Shown here: one piece after another, positions 26,110 to 35,056 of the stretch
Layout: every line of letters starts with the position of its first letter
Numbering within the stretch: the first letter of the stretch is position 1
Origin: Flagellimonas marinaquae
Lineage (GTDB): Bacteria; Bacteroidota; Bacteroidia; Flavobacteriales; Flavobacteriaceae
Direction of reading: 5' to 3'
Assembly (NCBI RefSeq): GCF_023716465.1
Contig: NZ_CP092415.1
Span: 1,155,501-1,219,500, forward strand
DNA: 64,000 nt
Position numbers and translations under genes: made by a program
Notes under the pieces: generated by a model
What the model was told of the DNA's origin: nothing
What the model saw: only the letters and a program-made list of their open reading frames with translations
Databases searched by the model: none

Positions 26110-26117
26110 CAAATATA
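26110..26117 (-). promoter_or_regulatory. Promoter -7 element (TATATTTG) of tyrS
   Basis: Exact consensus on the minus strand, 22 bp before the chosen tyrS start; supports that start over the one at 26153. Confidence 0.6.
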
Positions 26118-26172
26118 AAATGAAGTTGGCATTTGACTGAATATTTCCAGCACAAATAGGTACTTTTACGGT

Positions 26173-27177
26173 ATGATTTTGGTTACGGGAGGCACTGGAC
26201 TGATCGGTTCCCACTTACTTTTCCATTTGATCAGCAATGGGAACAAGGTCAGAAGCAATTATAGGACAAAGGAATCCATTGATAAAGTCCACAACGTTTT
26301 TGGATACTATACCGACAATCCGTCAGATTTGGTGGAACAAATTGATTGGGTTAGGGCCGATATTACCAATTTAAGTGGTTTGGATTCGCTTTTTGATGGG
26401 ATATCTCAAGTATTCCACTGTGCCGCACTGATCTCTTTTGACCCCAAGGATTTTAAAGCTTTAGAGCGCACCAATGTTGAAGGAACTGCGAACATTGTGA
26501 ACCTATCCTTAAAGCACAAGGTAAAAAAACTGTGCTACGTAAGTTCCATTGCTGCCATAGGACCTAGCCTTAAACAAAAAGAAATCACCGAGGAAACCGA
26601 ATGGCTCGAAACCAAGGCATCTGTTTACGGAATTACCAAATATGAGGCTGAGCTCGAGGTTTGGCGCGCATCACAAGAAGGCCTGTCCGTGGTTATCGTA
26701 AACCCTGGTGTTGTGATCGGTCCTGGTTTTTGGAAGTCTGGCAGCGGTACCTTTTTTTCCTATGCAGCCAAAGGAAAAAAGTATTACATCCCCGGTGGCA
26801 CCGGTTTTGTAAGCGTGCACGATGTTATCAAAGCCATGACGATGCTCATGGCATCGGAGATTAAAACCGAACGATTTATTTTGGTGGGCCAAAATATGAC
26901 CTATGGAGAACTATTTAAGAAAATAGCTCCAAAATTGGGCGTTGAGCCGCCGGACCGGAAAGTTTCCAAATTTATGTTGGAACTCTTTTGGCGGTTGGAT
27001 TGGGCAAGAAGCCATTTGTTCGGAAAAAGAAGAAGGCTATCCAGAATAATGGCCAAAGGATTGTATCAACAGCAAATTTATAGTAATCGGAAGATACGAT
27101 CGCAGCTAGATTTTACGTTTGTGGACCTGGACAAAGCCATCGCCTTTTGCTGCGATAAGTTTATGAAGAAGAATTAG
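26173..27177 (+). CDS. NAD(P)-dependent epimerase/dehydratase (extended SDR)
   Basis: 334 residues with the Rossmann motif GGTGLIGSH at 6-14, the active-site serine in YVSSIAAIG and the YGITK catalytic Tyr/Lys pair (Y-x3-K). These define the extended short-chain dehydrogenases. The C-terminal half has an amphipathic, basic segment (WARSHLFGKRRRLSRIM), suggesting membrane contact, as in 3-beta-HSD-like or dihydroflavonol-4-reductase-like members. Substrate unknown. It overlaps the convergent DUF4296 gene by 17 bp. Confidence 0.88.
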   Translation: MILVTGGTGLIGSHLLFHLISNGNKVRSNYRTKESIDKVHNVFGYYTDNPSDLVEQIDWVRADITNLSGLDSLFDGISQVFHCAALISFDPKDFKALERTNVEGTANIVNLSLKHKVKKLCYVSSIAAIGPSLKQKEITEETEWLETKASVYGITKYEAELEVWRASQEGLSVVIVNPGVVIGPGFWKSGSGTFFSYAAKGKKYYIPGGTGFVSVHDVIKAMTMLMASEIKTERFILVGQNMTYGELFKKIAPKLGVEPPDRKVSKFMLELFWRLDWARSHLFGKRRRLSRIMAKGLYQQQIYSNRKIRSQLDFTFVDLDKAIAFCCDKFMKKN

Positions 27178-27604
27178 ATTTCTTTTCATTGGCTTCGCGC
27201 ACGGCCTTAATGGAATCGGTCCGTTTTAAACTTGCCGCGCGAACACTATCGTTACGACGCTTTCCAATGGCCTCCAATGTATCTTTTTTCTGCTTCACCC
27301 TTGCTTCCACACCTTCATAAATGGCCTGATACTCCAAAGGAAGCGAAGCATAATACAGATCGCTCTGCGAAAACTGTGCACTATCAATATCGTACTTGGT
27401 GTAGATAAAATCCATAATATCGATTCTGGAATCCTTGAATTTTCTGCTCGTGGTTGCTTGTGCTGCATTAAAAATTGCCAGATCATGGAGAATATCCATC
27501 ATTTGTTCCTTTGGAATAAGGTTTTCCGGTTCTTCCACTACTTTTTCCGCACAGGAGACCATCAAAAAAAATAGACCTATAAAAAAAAGTATGGTACGTA
27601 TCAT
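27161..27604 (-). CDS. DUF4296 lipoprotein
   Basis: 147 residues with a lipoprotein signal (lipobox VSC). The conserved DUF4296 part (LIPKEQMMDILHDLAIFNAAQ ... YTKYDIDSAQFSQSDLYYAS) covers about 28-105, followed by a charged, helical Lys/Arg/Glu-rich tail. Known only as a Bacteroidota lipoprotein family. It lies 3 bp after pyrC and probably shares its transcript. Confidence 0.88.
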   Translation of the reverse strand: MIRTILFFIGLFFLMVSCAEKVVEEPENLIPKEQMMDILHDLAIFNAAQATTSRKFKDSRIDIMDFIYTKYDIDSAQFSQSDLYYASLPLEYQAIYEGVEARVKQKKDTLEAIGKRRNDSVRAASLKRTDSIKAVREANEKKSNSSS

Positions 27605-27607
27605 TCC

Positions 27608-28942
27608 TTATCGATTAAAAGTGAGCCTCTTTGCATTTTTCTCTGGATGGAAGCTACCATTTTCAAACGCCAATAAACCATTTACAAAGGTTCGCTTTAT
27701 TTCGGAACCAAAAGTAACACCTTCGAACGGGGACCATCCACATTTATAGAGAATATTATCTTTTTTAACCTCGTTTTTAGAACCTCTGTGCACCTGAACC
27801 AAATCTGCAAAATACCCTTCTCGAACAAATCCTCGCCGATCAATATCAAAAAGCTTGGCTGGATTATGGCACATCTTCTCTACCATTTTTTCCAAAGTAA
27901 TAACACCTTCCTGTTCTTTTTGTAGCATGGCCAATAGTGCGTGCTGTACCAGAGGTCCACCAGAAGGTGCTTTTGTATAGGGGTTGTCCTTTTCTTCCAT
28001 GGTGTGCGGTGCATGGTCCGTGGCCACAACATCAATACGATCATCTAGGAGGGCTTCCCAAAGTTTGGCCCTATCGTTTTTGGTCTTAACTGCCGGATTC
28101 CATTTAATGAGTGTTCCCTTTTTTGCATAGTCCTCATCCGAAAACCAAAGATGGTGGATGCAGGCTTCCGATGTGATTTTTTTCTTTTCCAATGGAATCT
28201 CATTGGTGAACAAATCGGTTTCGATGCCCGTTGAAAGGTGAAAGACATGCAATCTCGCCCCCGTTTTCTTGGCCAAGGCAATCGCTTTTGATGAACTTAG
28301 GTAGCATGCCTCCGCACTCCGGATAATGGGGTGCATCTCTATAGGAATGTTATCCCCGTACATTTTTTTATATGATTCCAAATTGCTCCTAATGGTCCCC
28401 TCGTCCTCACAATGGGTGGATATCACCATTTCGGTATTTCTAAAAATCTGCTCCAATACTTGCTCGTTGTCCACCAACATATTTCCTGTTGATGAGCCCA
28501 AGAACAGTTTGACCCCGGAGCAGGCATTTTTATCCAACCGTTTTAGTTCCTCCAAATTATTGTTTGTGCCCCCAAAAAGAAAGGAGTAATTAGCGAAGGA
28601 ATCTTTTGCAGCAATGGCAAATTTATCTTCCAATTTTGCTATTGTGGTCGTTTGCGGGTTGGTATTGGGCTGCTCCATAAAAGTGGTTATGCCCCCAGCT
28701 ATGGCCGCCCTGCTTTCTGTGGCAATGGTACCTTTGTGCGTTAACCCTGGCTCCCTAAAATGTACTTGATCATCTATAACACCGGGCAACAAAAGATCTC
28801 CATTCAAATCGATTACCTTCGCATTGGGATCGGATATATCGGCATCGACACGGAGAATAAAATCACCCTCCAGCAACACATCGGATTCAAAAATGCTGTT
28901 CTCGTTTACAATGTTGGCGTTTTTCAACAGAATTTTTGACAT
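27608..28942 (-). CDS. pyrC: Dihydroorotase
   Basis: 444 residues from the ATG at 28942 (MSKILLKNANIV); an in-frame ATG at 28969 would reach into the preceding gene. It is an amidohydrolase barrel that closes carbamoyl-aspartate to dihydroorotate in pyrimidine synthesis. Metal-site motifs are GVKLFLGSS (carbamylated lysine), STHCEDE, HVFHLST and ATDHAPHT. The first HxH motif reads DQVHFREPG, so its first histidine is glutamine, a variant I associate with Bacteroidota dihydroorotases. The gene sits between a GT2 gene and a DUF4296 lipoprotein gene on one strand. Confidence 0.92.
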   Translation of the reverse strand: MSKILLKNANIVNENSIFESDVLLEGDFILRVDADISDPNAKVIDLNGDLLLPGVIDDQVHFREPGLTHKGTIATESRAAIAGGITTFMEQPNTNPQTTTIAKLEDKFAIAAKDSFANYSFLFGGTNNNLEELKRLDKNACSGVKLFLGSSTGNMLVDNEQVLEQIFRNTEMVISTHCEDEGTIRSNLESYKKMYGDNIPIEMHPIIRSAEACYLSSSKAIALAKKTGARLHVFHLSTGIETDLFTNEIPLEKKKITSEACIHHLWFSDEDYAKKGTLIKWNPAVKTKNDRAKLWEALLDDRIDVVATDHAPHTMEEKDNPYTKAPSGGPLVQHALLAMLQKEQEGVITLEKMVEKMCHNPAKLFDIDRRGFVREGYFADLVQVHRGSKNEVKKDNILYKCGWSPFEGVTFGSEIKRTFVNGLLAFENGSFHPEKNAKRLTFNR

Positions 28943-28943
28943 A

Positions 28944-29678
28944 CTAAAATTTCTTTTTAAAGAATACACTTCTAAATTTCATGGCTATCACACCAAAAAT
29001 GGCCTCCCGGATAATTGCCGAGTTCATTTTAGATTTTCCTTCTACCCTATCGGTAAAAATTATCGATACTTCCTCTATCTTAAATTTTTTGAGGTACGCC
29101 CTATACTTCATCTCTATTTGAAAGGCATAGCCAATAAAGCGCACATTATCCAAATTAATGGTCTCGAGCACTTTTCGTTTGTAGCATACAAAACCAGCAG
29201 TGGGATCGTGCACTTTCATTCCGGTAATGAACTTTACATAGAAAGATGCACCATATGAAAGTAAGATCCTGGCCAAGGGCCAGTTGACCACATTTACTCC
29301 TTTTTTATACCGGGAACCCACGGCCACATCGGCTCCGTTTAAGCAAGCTCTGTGCAATCTGGATAGGTCGGCAGGTCTATGTGAAAAGTCGGCATCCATC
29401 TCAAAGATGTACTCATATCCTTTTTTCAAGGCCCATTTAAAGCCATGGATGTACGCCGTCCCCAAACCAGACTTCTCTTTTCTGACTTCCAAAAACAGTC
29501 GTTCCGGAAAGTCAATTTGCAATTTCCGGACGCAATCGGCAGTACCATCCGGAGAGTTGTCGTCTACCACAAGTACATGAAAATTCTTCTTTAGATCAAA
29601 GACCGTTTTTATAATGGCCTCGATATTTTCAATTTCATTGAATGTGGGTATAATGACCAAGCCGTCTGACATTCGCAC
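28944..29678 (-). CDS. Polyprenol-phosphate mannose synthase-like GT2
   Basis: 244 residues of the DPM1-type GT2 family. Nucleotide and metal motifs are VVDDNSPDGTAD and EMDADFSHRPADL (the DAD metal-binding triad), and FITDRVEGKSKM near the C-terminus is the family's R-x-x-G-x-S-K-M block. No C-terminal membrane segments are present. It should load a sugar on polyprenyl phosphate at the cytoplasmic face. A GT39-type gene that could use such a lipid-sugar starts divergently 116 bp away. Confidence 0.9.
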   Translation of the reverse strand: MRMSDGLVIIPTFNEIENIEAIIKTVFDLKKNFHVLVVDDNSPDGTADCVRKLQIDFPERLFLEVRKEKSGLGTAYIHGFKWALKKGYEYIFEMDADFSHRPADLSRLHRACLNGADVAVGSRYKKGVNVVNWPLARILLSYGASFYVKFITGMKVHDPTAGFVCYKRKVLETINLDNVRFIGYAFQIEMKYRAYLKKFKIEEVSIIFTDRVEGKSKMNSAIIREAIFGVIAMKFRSVFFKKKF

Positions 29679-29691
29679 TGTATTAGTTTGT

Positions 29692-29723
29692 CAAAAATAA
29701 GGTTTTCTATCTTGCCTGCACAA
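29692..29723 (-). promoter_or_regulatory. Promoter TTG-N21-TATTTTTG for the GT2-pyrC-DUF4296 operon
   Basis: On the minus strand TTG at 29723-29721 and TATTTTTG at 29699-29692, with 21-bp spacing, 14 bp before the GT2 start codon. Confidence 0.6.
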
Positions 29724-29764
29724 GTAACCTTTGGCAAGTAATACGGTCACTGGTTCAATATTTG

Positions 29765-29772
29765 TAACTTTG
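29765..29772 (+). promoter_or_regulatory. Promoter -7 element (TAACTTTG) of the GT39 operon
   Basis: Exact TAnnTTTG, 22 bp before the ATG at 29795; no clear TTG at -33. Confidence 0.5.
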
Positions 29773-29794
29773 CGCCTTTAAAAAACCTATTTTG

Positions 29795-31450
29795 ATGTCT
29801 CAAAAGTTTCCCAGACTTTTTTTTATACTATTAGCGGTTCTTTTTGTACTCAATCTTGTTCAAGCTTCGATAACGGAATTGATTTACGATGAGGCCTATT
29901 ACTGGTACTATGCGCAAAACTTGTCCTGGGGATATTTTGACCATCCTTCCATGGTTGCCTTTTTGATCAAACTAAGTAGTCTTTTCTTTGATGGTGAACT
30001 AGGGGTAAGGTTTATGAGCACCATACTTTCGGCCGGCACCTATATTTTGCTCTGGCTTTTGGTGGACAACCCCAAGAAAAAGGACTATGTTGTTCATTTT
30101 TTCTTGTTGGTGTTTTCTTTTACCTTGATGAACGCATATGGTTTTTTAACCTTGCCCGATACATCCCTACTGTTCTTTACCGCCCTGTTCCTATGGCTAT
30201 ACAAACGCTTTCTTGAAAACGAGGCTATCTTGACCACCATTTTACTGGGCCTGACCATGGCTGCGCTGATGTACAGTAAGTACCATGCGGTATTGGTCAT
30301 CTTGTTTGTTTTCCTTTCCAACTACAAACTAATTTTTAACAAAAAAGCGTGGCTTGCAGTAATACTGGCCTTGATTTGCTACATTCCCCACTTTGTTTGG
30401 CTCTATCAGAACAACTTTGTATCCATTACCTTCCATTTGTACGAACGGCCCAACCAAGCCTATTCCTTTGATGGTTTTACATTGGGATATTTCTTGAACA
30501 TTATTGCAATAATCGGTCTATTGTTCTATTGGATCTATGGTTCGCTTTTTAAGTTCAGGCCCAAGGATACTTTTTCCAAAGCTTTGGTTTATTTGGTATA
30601 CGGTGTATTGATTTTCTTTTTCATTTCCAGTTTTAACAGAAGGGTACAAGCGCAGTGGACCATTGTTGTCTCGATCCCGTTGGCCATAATTGCTTTTGAT
30701 TACCTGATCAGCAATAAAAAAAGTAGAAAATGGATGTACCGAACAGGTATTGTCAGCTTGGTGCTTTTAATGTACGCTAGGGCATGGATGGTACACTACC
30801 CGTTATTTCCCATGCTCTACGAAACCCATGGCAACAAGGTTTGGACCAAAGAGCTTAAAGAAAAGTCCGGGGGTGTTCCGGTTGTTTTCGAAAACTCCTA
30901 TCGCAGAGCTCCCAAATATGAATTTTACTCGGGGGTTCCAGCCATTTCCTTGAACAATTATATGTACCGAAAAAACCAATATTCCATAGATGGTTCCGAA
31001 GAAAGGGTTCGTGGCAAAAAAGTATTGTACGTATCCAAATACAAAAAGAGTGGGGATGTGACCTATATGCATTTGGACAGCACCATATTTTTTGGAAACT
31101 ATATTGAAAACTTTCAATCGTACCGAAATCTAAAGTGCATAGTGGACAAGAAGGAAAACAATACGGGTTATTCGTTAAAAGTATACAATCCTTATCCTTT
31201 TGACATCCCGTTGGAGCAATTAAAATTCACCATTTCCTATTCCAACAAACACAAACAAGTAAAACAAATGCGCTCTTTAAAAGTTAATAAGCTAACGCCG
31301 AAAGCTTCAACCTTGCGGTCCAAGGACACTTTGTTCTATTCTTTTGATCTACCCCTGTCCAAAATGGAAAACCCATCTTACTTTAGGATTGGAATTGCAG
31401 AAAATGGATTGCCTCCCGGACTAAACGGACAACCTATTAAAATTGAATGA
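29795..31450 (+). CDS. GT39/ArnT-like membrane glycosyltransferase
   Basis: 551 residues from the ATG at 29795 (a TTG one codon earlier is less likely). It has roughly 9-11 hydrophobic spans, and the first periplasmic loop holds the family's acidic motif (DEAYYWYYAQNLSWGYFDHP), the catalytic Asp/Glu of GT-C enzymes such as PMT and ArnT. A soluble C-terminal part follows from about residue 340. It should move a sugar from a polyprenyl-phosphate donor to an acceptor outside the membrane. It is the first gene of an operon with the DUF4271 protein and HemD. Confidence 0.88.
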   Translation: MSQKFPRLFFILLAVLFVLNLVQASITELIYDEAYYWYYAQNLSWGYFDHPSMVAFLIKLSSLFFDGELGVRFMSTILSAGTYILLWLLVDNPKKKDYVVHFFLLVFSFTLMNAYGFLTLPDTSLLFFTALFLWLYKRFLENEAILTTILLGLTMAALMYSKYHAVLVILFVFLSNYKLIFNKKAWLAVILALICYIPHFVWLYQNNFVSITFHLYERPNQAYSFDGFTLGYFLNIIAIIGLLFYWIYGSLFKFRPKDTFSKALVYLVYGVLIFFFISSFNRRVQAQWTIVVSIPLAIIAFDYLISNKKSRKWMYRTGIVSLVLLMYARAWMVHYPLFPMLYETHGNKVWTKELKEKSGGVPVVFENSYRRAPKYEFYSGVPAISLNNYMYRKNQYSIDGSEERVRGKKVLYVSKYKKSGDVTYMHLDSTIFFGNYIENFQSYRNLKCIVDKKENNTGYSLKVYNPYPFDIPLEQLKFTISYSNKHKQVKQMRSLKVNKLTPKASTLRSKDTLFYSFDLPLSKMENPSYFRIGIAENGLPPGLNGQPIKIE

Positions 31451-32106
31451 TGGAACCGGTTGAAAAAACGATCATTTCTATAGATTGGATGACGGTTACG
31501 CTGTTCATCAGTTTGGTTGTTTTGGCTTTGGGCAAGTATTTGTACCACAAAAAATTCTTGAATTTTATTATCCTTCCATTTAATGATAAATACATTCTTC
31601 TCCATAATAAAAAAGGGCAATTTTCCCATTGGTTCCATCTACTTTTAACCCTTTTCCAATTAATCAACCTTTCACTGTTTCTTTACTTGGTCTTAAGAAC
31701 TTTTTCCTTGTTGCCGGATGGCGAACCTCTTACCATTTATTTTATATTATTGGGTTTTTTGGCCCTGTTCGAACTGGTTAAATTTTTAGTTCAAATGTTC
31801 ACGGGATTTGTTTTTAACAATACAGTTGTTATAAGCGGCCTGATTTTTAGTAAAATTTCTTACCTCAACTACAGCAGTATTGTAATTTTACTCACCAACA
31901 TATTATTGATTTACATTACAACCAACTCAAAAACAGCAATATATACTGCAATTCTATGTGTTGCCCTAATTAATGGCATTGGTGTGGCCAAGCTGTTGAA
32001 GAACTATCAAAAAGCACTGTTCCCTTATTTTGTCTATTTTATTTTGTACCTTTGCGCACTCGAAATTGCGCCCTTGGTGTTAATTGGAAGCTATTTAAAA
32101 GGTTGA
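31447..32106 (+). CDS. DUF4271 integral membrane protein
   Basis: 219 residues with about six membrane spans. It overlaps the preceding stop by 4 bp (ATGA type) and ends 6 bp before hemD, so translation is coupled on both sides. DUF4271 is a Bacteroidota family commonly found next to hemD; its role is unknown. The position between a glycosyltransferase and a tetrapyrrole gene gives no clear clue. Confidence 0.88.
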   Translation: MMEPVEKTIISIDWMTVTLFISLVVLALGKYLYHKKFLNFIILPFNDKYILLHNKKGQFSHWFHLLLTLFQLINLSLFLYLVLRTFSLLPDGEPLTIYFILLGFLALFELVKFLVQMFTGFVFNNTVVISGLIFSKISYLNYSSIVILLTNILLIYITTNSKTAIYTAILCVALINGIGVAKLLKNYQKALFPYFVYFILYLCALEIAPLVLIGSYLKG

Positions 32107-32112
32107 TAACTT

Positions 32113-32856
32113 ATGAAAGTAAAAACAATTTTGGTTTCCCAACCAGAACCCAAAGTCGAAAACTCACCTTACTCAAGATTAATTGAAAAAGAGAAAATTA
32201 AAGTAGATTTCAGACCATTCATTCATGTAGAAGGCGTAGAGGCCAAGAATGTTAGGCAACAAAAAATCGACTTGAACAACTTCTCTGCAATTATCTTGAC
32301 CAGTAGAAACTCTGTTGACCATTTTTTTAGAATTGCTGATGAAATGCGCTTCAAGGTTCCGGATTCAATGAAATATTTTTGTCAGTCGGAGGCAGTTGCC
32401 TATTACTTACAAAAATATGTTGTATACCGTAAGAGAAAAATCTATGTTGGAAAAAGGACTTTCAACGAATTGATTCCTCTGATCAAAAAGTATAAGGACG
32501 AAAAATTCCTATTACCCTCATCTGATTCCCTAAAACCTATTGTCCCCGAATTATTGGACGAATTGGGAGTGAATTGGACACGTGGAATTTTTTACAAAAC
32601 CGTGATCAGTGATCTTTCCGACCTAAGAAACGTTTATTACGACATCTTGGTATTCTTTAGCCCTTCTGGCATTGAGTCCTTGATGAAGAATTTTCCGGAT
32701 TTTGAACAGAACAACACGAGAATTGCCGTTTTCGGCAATAGTACGGTAAAGGCCGCGACCAATGCAGGACTTAGAATCGATATTCAGGCGCCAACGCCAG
32801 AGACTCCATCGATGACCATGGCACTGCAGAAGTACATTACCAGTGTAAACAAATAA
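32113..32856 (+). CDS. hemD: Uroporphyrinogen-III synthase
   Basis: 247 residues. The family shows little sequence conservation but the two-lobe pattern is visible: ILVSQPEPK at the start, IILTSRNSVDHFF, the YVGKRTFNELIPLI stretch and the diagnostic DILVFFSPSGIESLMKNF with FGNSTVKAATNAG near the C-terminus. It cyclises hydroxymethylbilane on the path to haem and sirohaem. It is the last gene of its operon and is followed by a strong terminator. Confidence 0.9.
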   Translation: MKVKTILVSQPEPKVENSPYSRLIEKEKIKVDFRPFIHVEGVEAKNVRQQKIDLNNFSAIILTSRNSVDHFFRIADEMRFKVPDSMKYFCQSEAVAYYLQKYVVYRKRKIYVGKRTFNELIPLIKKYKDEKFLLPSSDSLKPIVPELLDELGVNWTRGIFYKTVISDLSDLRNVYYDILVFFSPSGIESLMKNFPDFEQNNTRIAVFGNSTVKAATNAGLRIDIQAPTPETPSMTMALQKYITSVNK

Positions 32857-32875
32857 AGACGAAATTTAGATCAAT

Positions 32876-32909
32876 AAAAAAGCCCCGAAATCGGGGCTTT
32901 ATTTTTTTA
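32876..32909. terminator. Bidirectional terminator between hemD and pckA
   Basis: Stem AAAGCCCCGA with TCGGGGCTTT (32879-32900), A-run on the left, T-run on the right. It reaches the pckA stop codon, so both convergent genes end on the same hairpin. Confidence 0.9.
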
Positions 32910-34523
32910 GAATGCATACCGTTGCGGGCCTCCCCTTCGGATTTCCTCACTGGCATAAGATTCAAACTTTTTAAAGTTTTCCCTAAAGGCATTGCTCAAT
33001 TTAAAGGCTGTTTTGTAGTAAGCCTCATCATTGTTCCAAGTAGTTCGTGGACTGAGCACTTCTTTAGGTACTCCAGGACATTCCCTTGGCTGTGCCACCC
33101 CGAATACGGAGTGTATATGATAGTTTTCGTAATTGTACAGCCCAAGTTTACCTGTTAATGCCGCACTTATCATTGCTCTGGTGTATTTTAACTTCATACG
33201 GGTACCAACTCCATATGGTCCGCCGGTCCAACCTGTGTTCACCAACCAAACATCAACACCGGACTCCTTCATTTTCTTACTCAACATTTCAGCATATTTA
33301 GTAGGGTGAAGCGGCATAAACGGAGCTCCAAAGCATGCCGAAAAAGAGGGCTGCGGTTCCACAACACCCGCTTCGGTCCCTGCAACCTTGGCCGTGTATC
33401 CGGAAATAAAATGGTATGCCGCTTGGGATGGTGTTAGCTTAGAAATTGGAGGCAACACACCAAAGGCATCGGCAGTAAGAAAGAAGATGTTCTTTACATT
33501 TTCCCCAATGGACGGCTCTTGAATATTTTCGATATGATGGATCGGGTAACTTACTCTTGTATTTTGTGTAATGGAGGTATCGGCGAAATCGACCACCCCA
33601 TTATCGTCCATGATCACATTCTCCAAAATCGCCCCCTTTTTTATGGCACCGTAGATCTCTGGCTCTTTCTCTTCGGCAAGGTCTATAACTTTTGCATAAC
33701 AACCACCTTCAAAATTAAAAACCGTATTCTTGGAGGTCCATCCATGCTCATCATCACCGATTAGCTTTCTGTCGGGATCAGTGGACAAGGTAGTTTTTCC
33801 CGTTCCCGATAACCCAAAGAATATTGCGGTATCCCCATCTTGCCCCATATTTGCGGAGCAATGCATGGGCAAGGTGTTTTTATATACAGGTAGAATAAAG
33901 TTCAAAGCAGAGAAAATTCCTTTTTTAATTTCCCCTGTGTACCCGGTACCCCCGATCAGGGCAATTTTTTTACTGAAATTAAGTATGGCAAAATTATGCT
34001 GGCGGGTTCCATCTTCCATTGGATCGGCCTTGAAACCTGGTGCATTTACAACAGTCCATTCCGGGTCAAAACCTTGCAATTCTTCTTCGGTAGGGCGAAG
34101 AAACATGTTGTAGGCAAACATATTGGACCAAGGATATTCATTGATCAACCGTATGTTCAACTTATATTCTGGATCGGCACAAGCATAAGAGTCCCTAACA
34201 TACAGCTCTTTATTGTTGAGATATGCGATAACTTTATCATAAAGCTTATCAAACTTTTCGCTCTCAAAGGGAATATTAATGTTGCCCCACCATATTTTAT
34301 CGGATGTAATATCGTCCTTAACAATAAAACGGTCCATGGGTGATCTTCCCGTAAACTCCCCCGTGTTAACGGCCAAAGCTCCAGAGGAGGCCTCTTTGCC
34401 CATACCCAACTCAATGGTAATGTCGTGCAGCTCGTCTGGTGATAGTTGATAATTGATATTATCGTGGGTTATCCCATACGTTTTTAACGAAATCGATTTC
34501 GTGGCTGAAGCAGAATCCTTCAT
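32907..34523 (-). CDS. pckA: Phosphoenolpyruvate carboxykinase (ATP)
   Basis: 538 residues, the normal length. Family signatures are the kinase loop FFGLSGTGKTTLSTDP followed by LIGDDEHGW (the metal-binding Asp pair) and the NTGEFTGRSPMDRFIV block near residue 50. It converts oxaloacetate and ATP to PEP, the first step of gluconeogenesis. It is monocistronic with its own promoter. ATP-type rather than GTP-type is shown by the LSGTGKTT loop and overall sequence. Confidence 0.96.
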   Translation of the reverse strand: MKDSASATKSISLKTYGITHDNINYQLSPDELHDITIELGMGKEASSGALAVNTGEFTGRSPMDRFIVKDDITSDKIWWGNINIPFESEKFDKLYDKVIAYLNNKELYVRDSYACADPEYKLNIRLINEYPWSNMFAYNMFLRPTEEELQGFDPEWTVVNAPGFKADPMEDGTRQHNFAILNFSKKIALIGGTGYTGEIKKGIFSALNFILPVYKNTLPMHCSANMGQDGDTAIFFGLSGTGKTTLSTDPDRKLIGDDEHGWTSKNTVFNFEGGCYAKVIDLAEEKEPEIYGAIKKGAILENVIMDDNGVVDFADTSITQNTRVSYPIHHIENIQEPSIGENVKNIFFLTADAFGVLPPISKLTPSQAAYHFISGYTAKVAGTEAGVVEPQPSFSACFGAPFMPLHPTKYAEMLSKKMKESGVDVWLVNTGWTGGPYGVGTRMKLKYTRAMISAALTGKLGLYNYENYHIHSVFGVAQPRECPGVPKEVLSPRTTWNNDEAYYKTAFKLSNAFRENFKKFESYASEEIRRGGPQRYAF

Positions 34524-34544
34524 AGTTTAGTTTATTTGTTGGTA

Positions 34545-34552
34545 CAAAACTA
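34545..34552 (-). promoter_or_regulatory. Promoter -7 element (TAGTTTTG) of pckA
   Basis: TAnnTTTG match on the minus strand, 21 bp before the pckA start; a possible TTG lies about 24 bp further upstream. Confidence 0.5.
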
Positions 34553-34586
34553 GAAAATATTCGCTTTTCGACCTTTCAAATATGGG

Positions 34587-34979
34587 TTAATTGAGTTCTT
34601 TTTGGGTTAAAATGTGATATCCCAAATAAATCCAAGCCATGATCAAGAAAACTCCCCCGATTGGTGTTAAAAAGCCGATAATCTTAAAGTCAAATGAAGT
34701 TAAACTGTTCAATGCCAATAGGTAAATTGAAAAAGAGAACAATACAACACCCAATAGCAAAAGGATAAAAACCGGCTTCTTTGCTTTAATCTTAACACCA
34801 TTATACATACCCAGGAAAAGAAGGAACAAGGCATGATACATCTGGTACCGAACCCCTGTTTCAAAAGTATCAACAGCATCGGAATCCACAAGTTTCTCAA
34901 GCCCATGGGCGCCAAAAGCCCCCAACACTATCGCCAACATTCCCAAAAAAGTTCCAGTGAGTAAAATTGTTCTGTTCAT
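34587..34979 (-). CDS. DUF423 membrane protein (YgdD-like)
   Basis: 130 residues with four hydrophobic segments and the family start LGAFGAHGLEKLVDS followed by ETGVRYQMYHALFLLFLG. DUF423 proteins are small inner-membrane proteins of unknown function, widespread in bacteria. Gene order gives no hint: pckA is downstream and a saccharopine-dehydrogenase-like gene is divergent. Confidence 0.88.
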   Translation of the reverse strand: MNRTILLTGTFLGMLAIVLGAFGAHGLEKLVDSDAVDTFETGVRYQMYHALFLLFLGMYNGVKIKAKKPVFILLLLGVVLFSFSIYLLALNSLTSFDFKIIGFLTPIGGVFLIMAWIYLGYHILTQKELN

Positions 34980-35056
34980 AACTTTTATTGGCTATTTTTT
35001 TAAAAATATAACAATTTAATACCTTAGTAACGATTAAACAAAAGTAAACAAAACAC

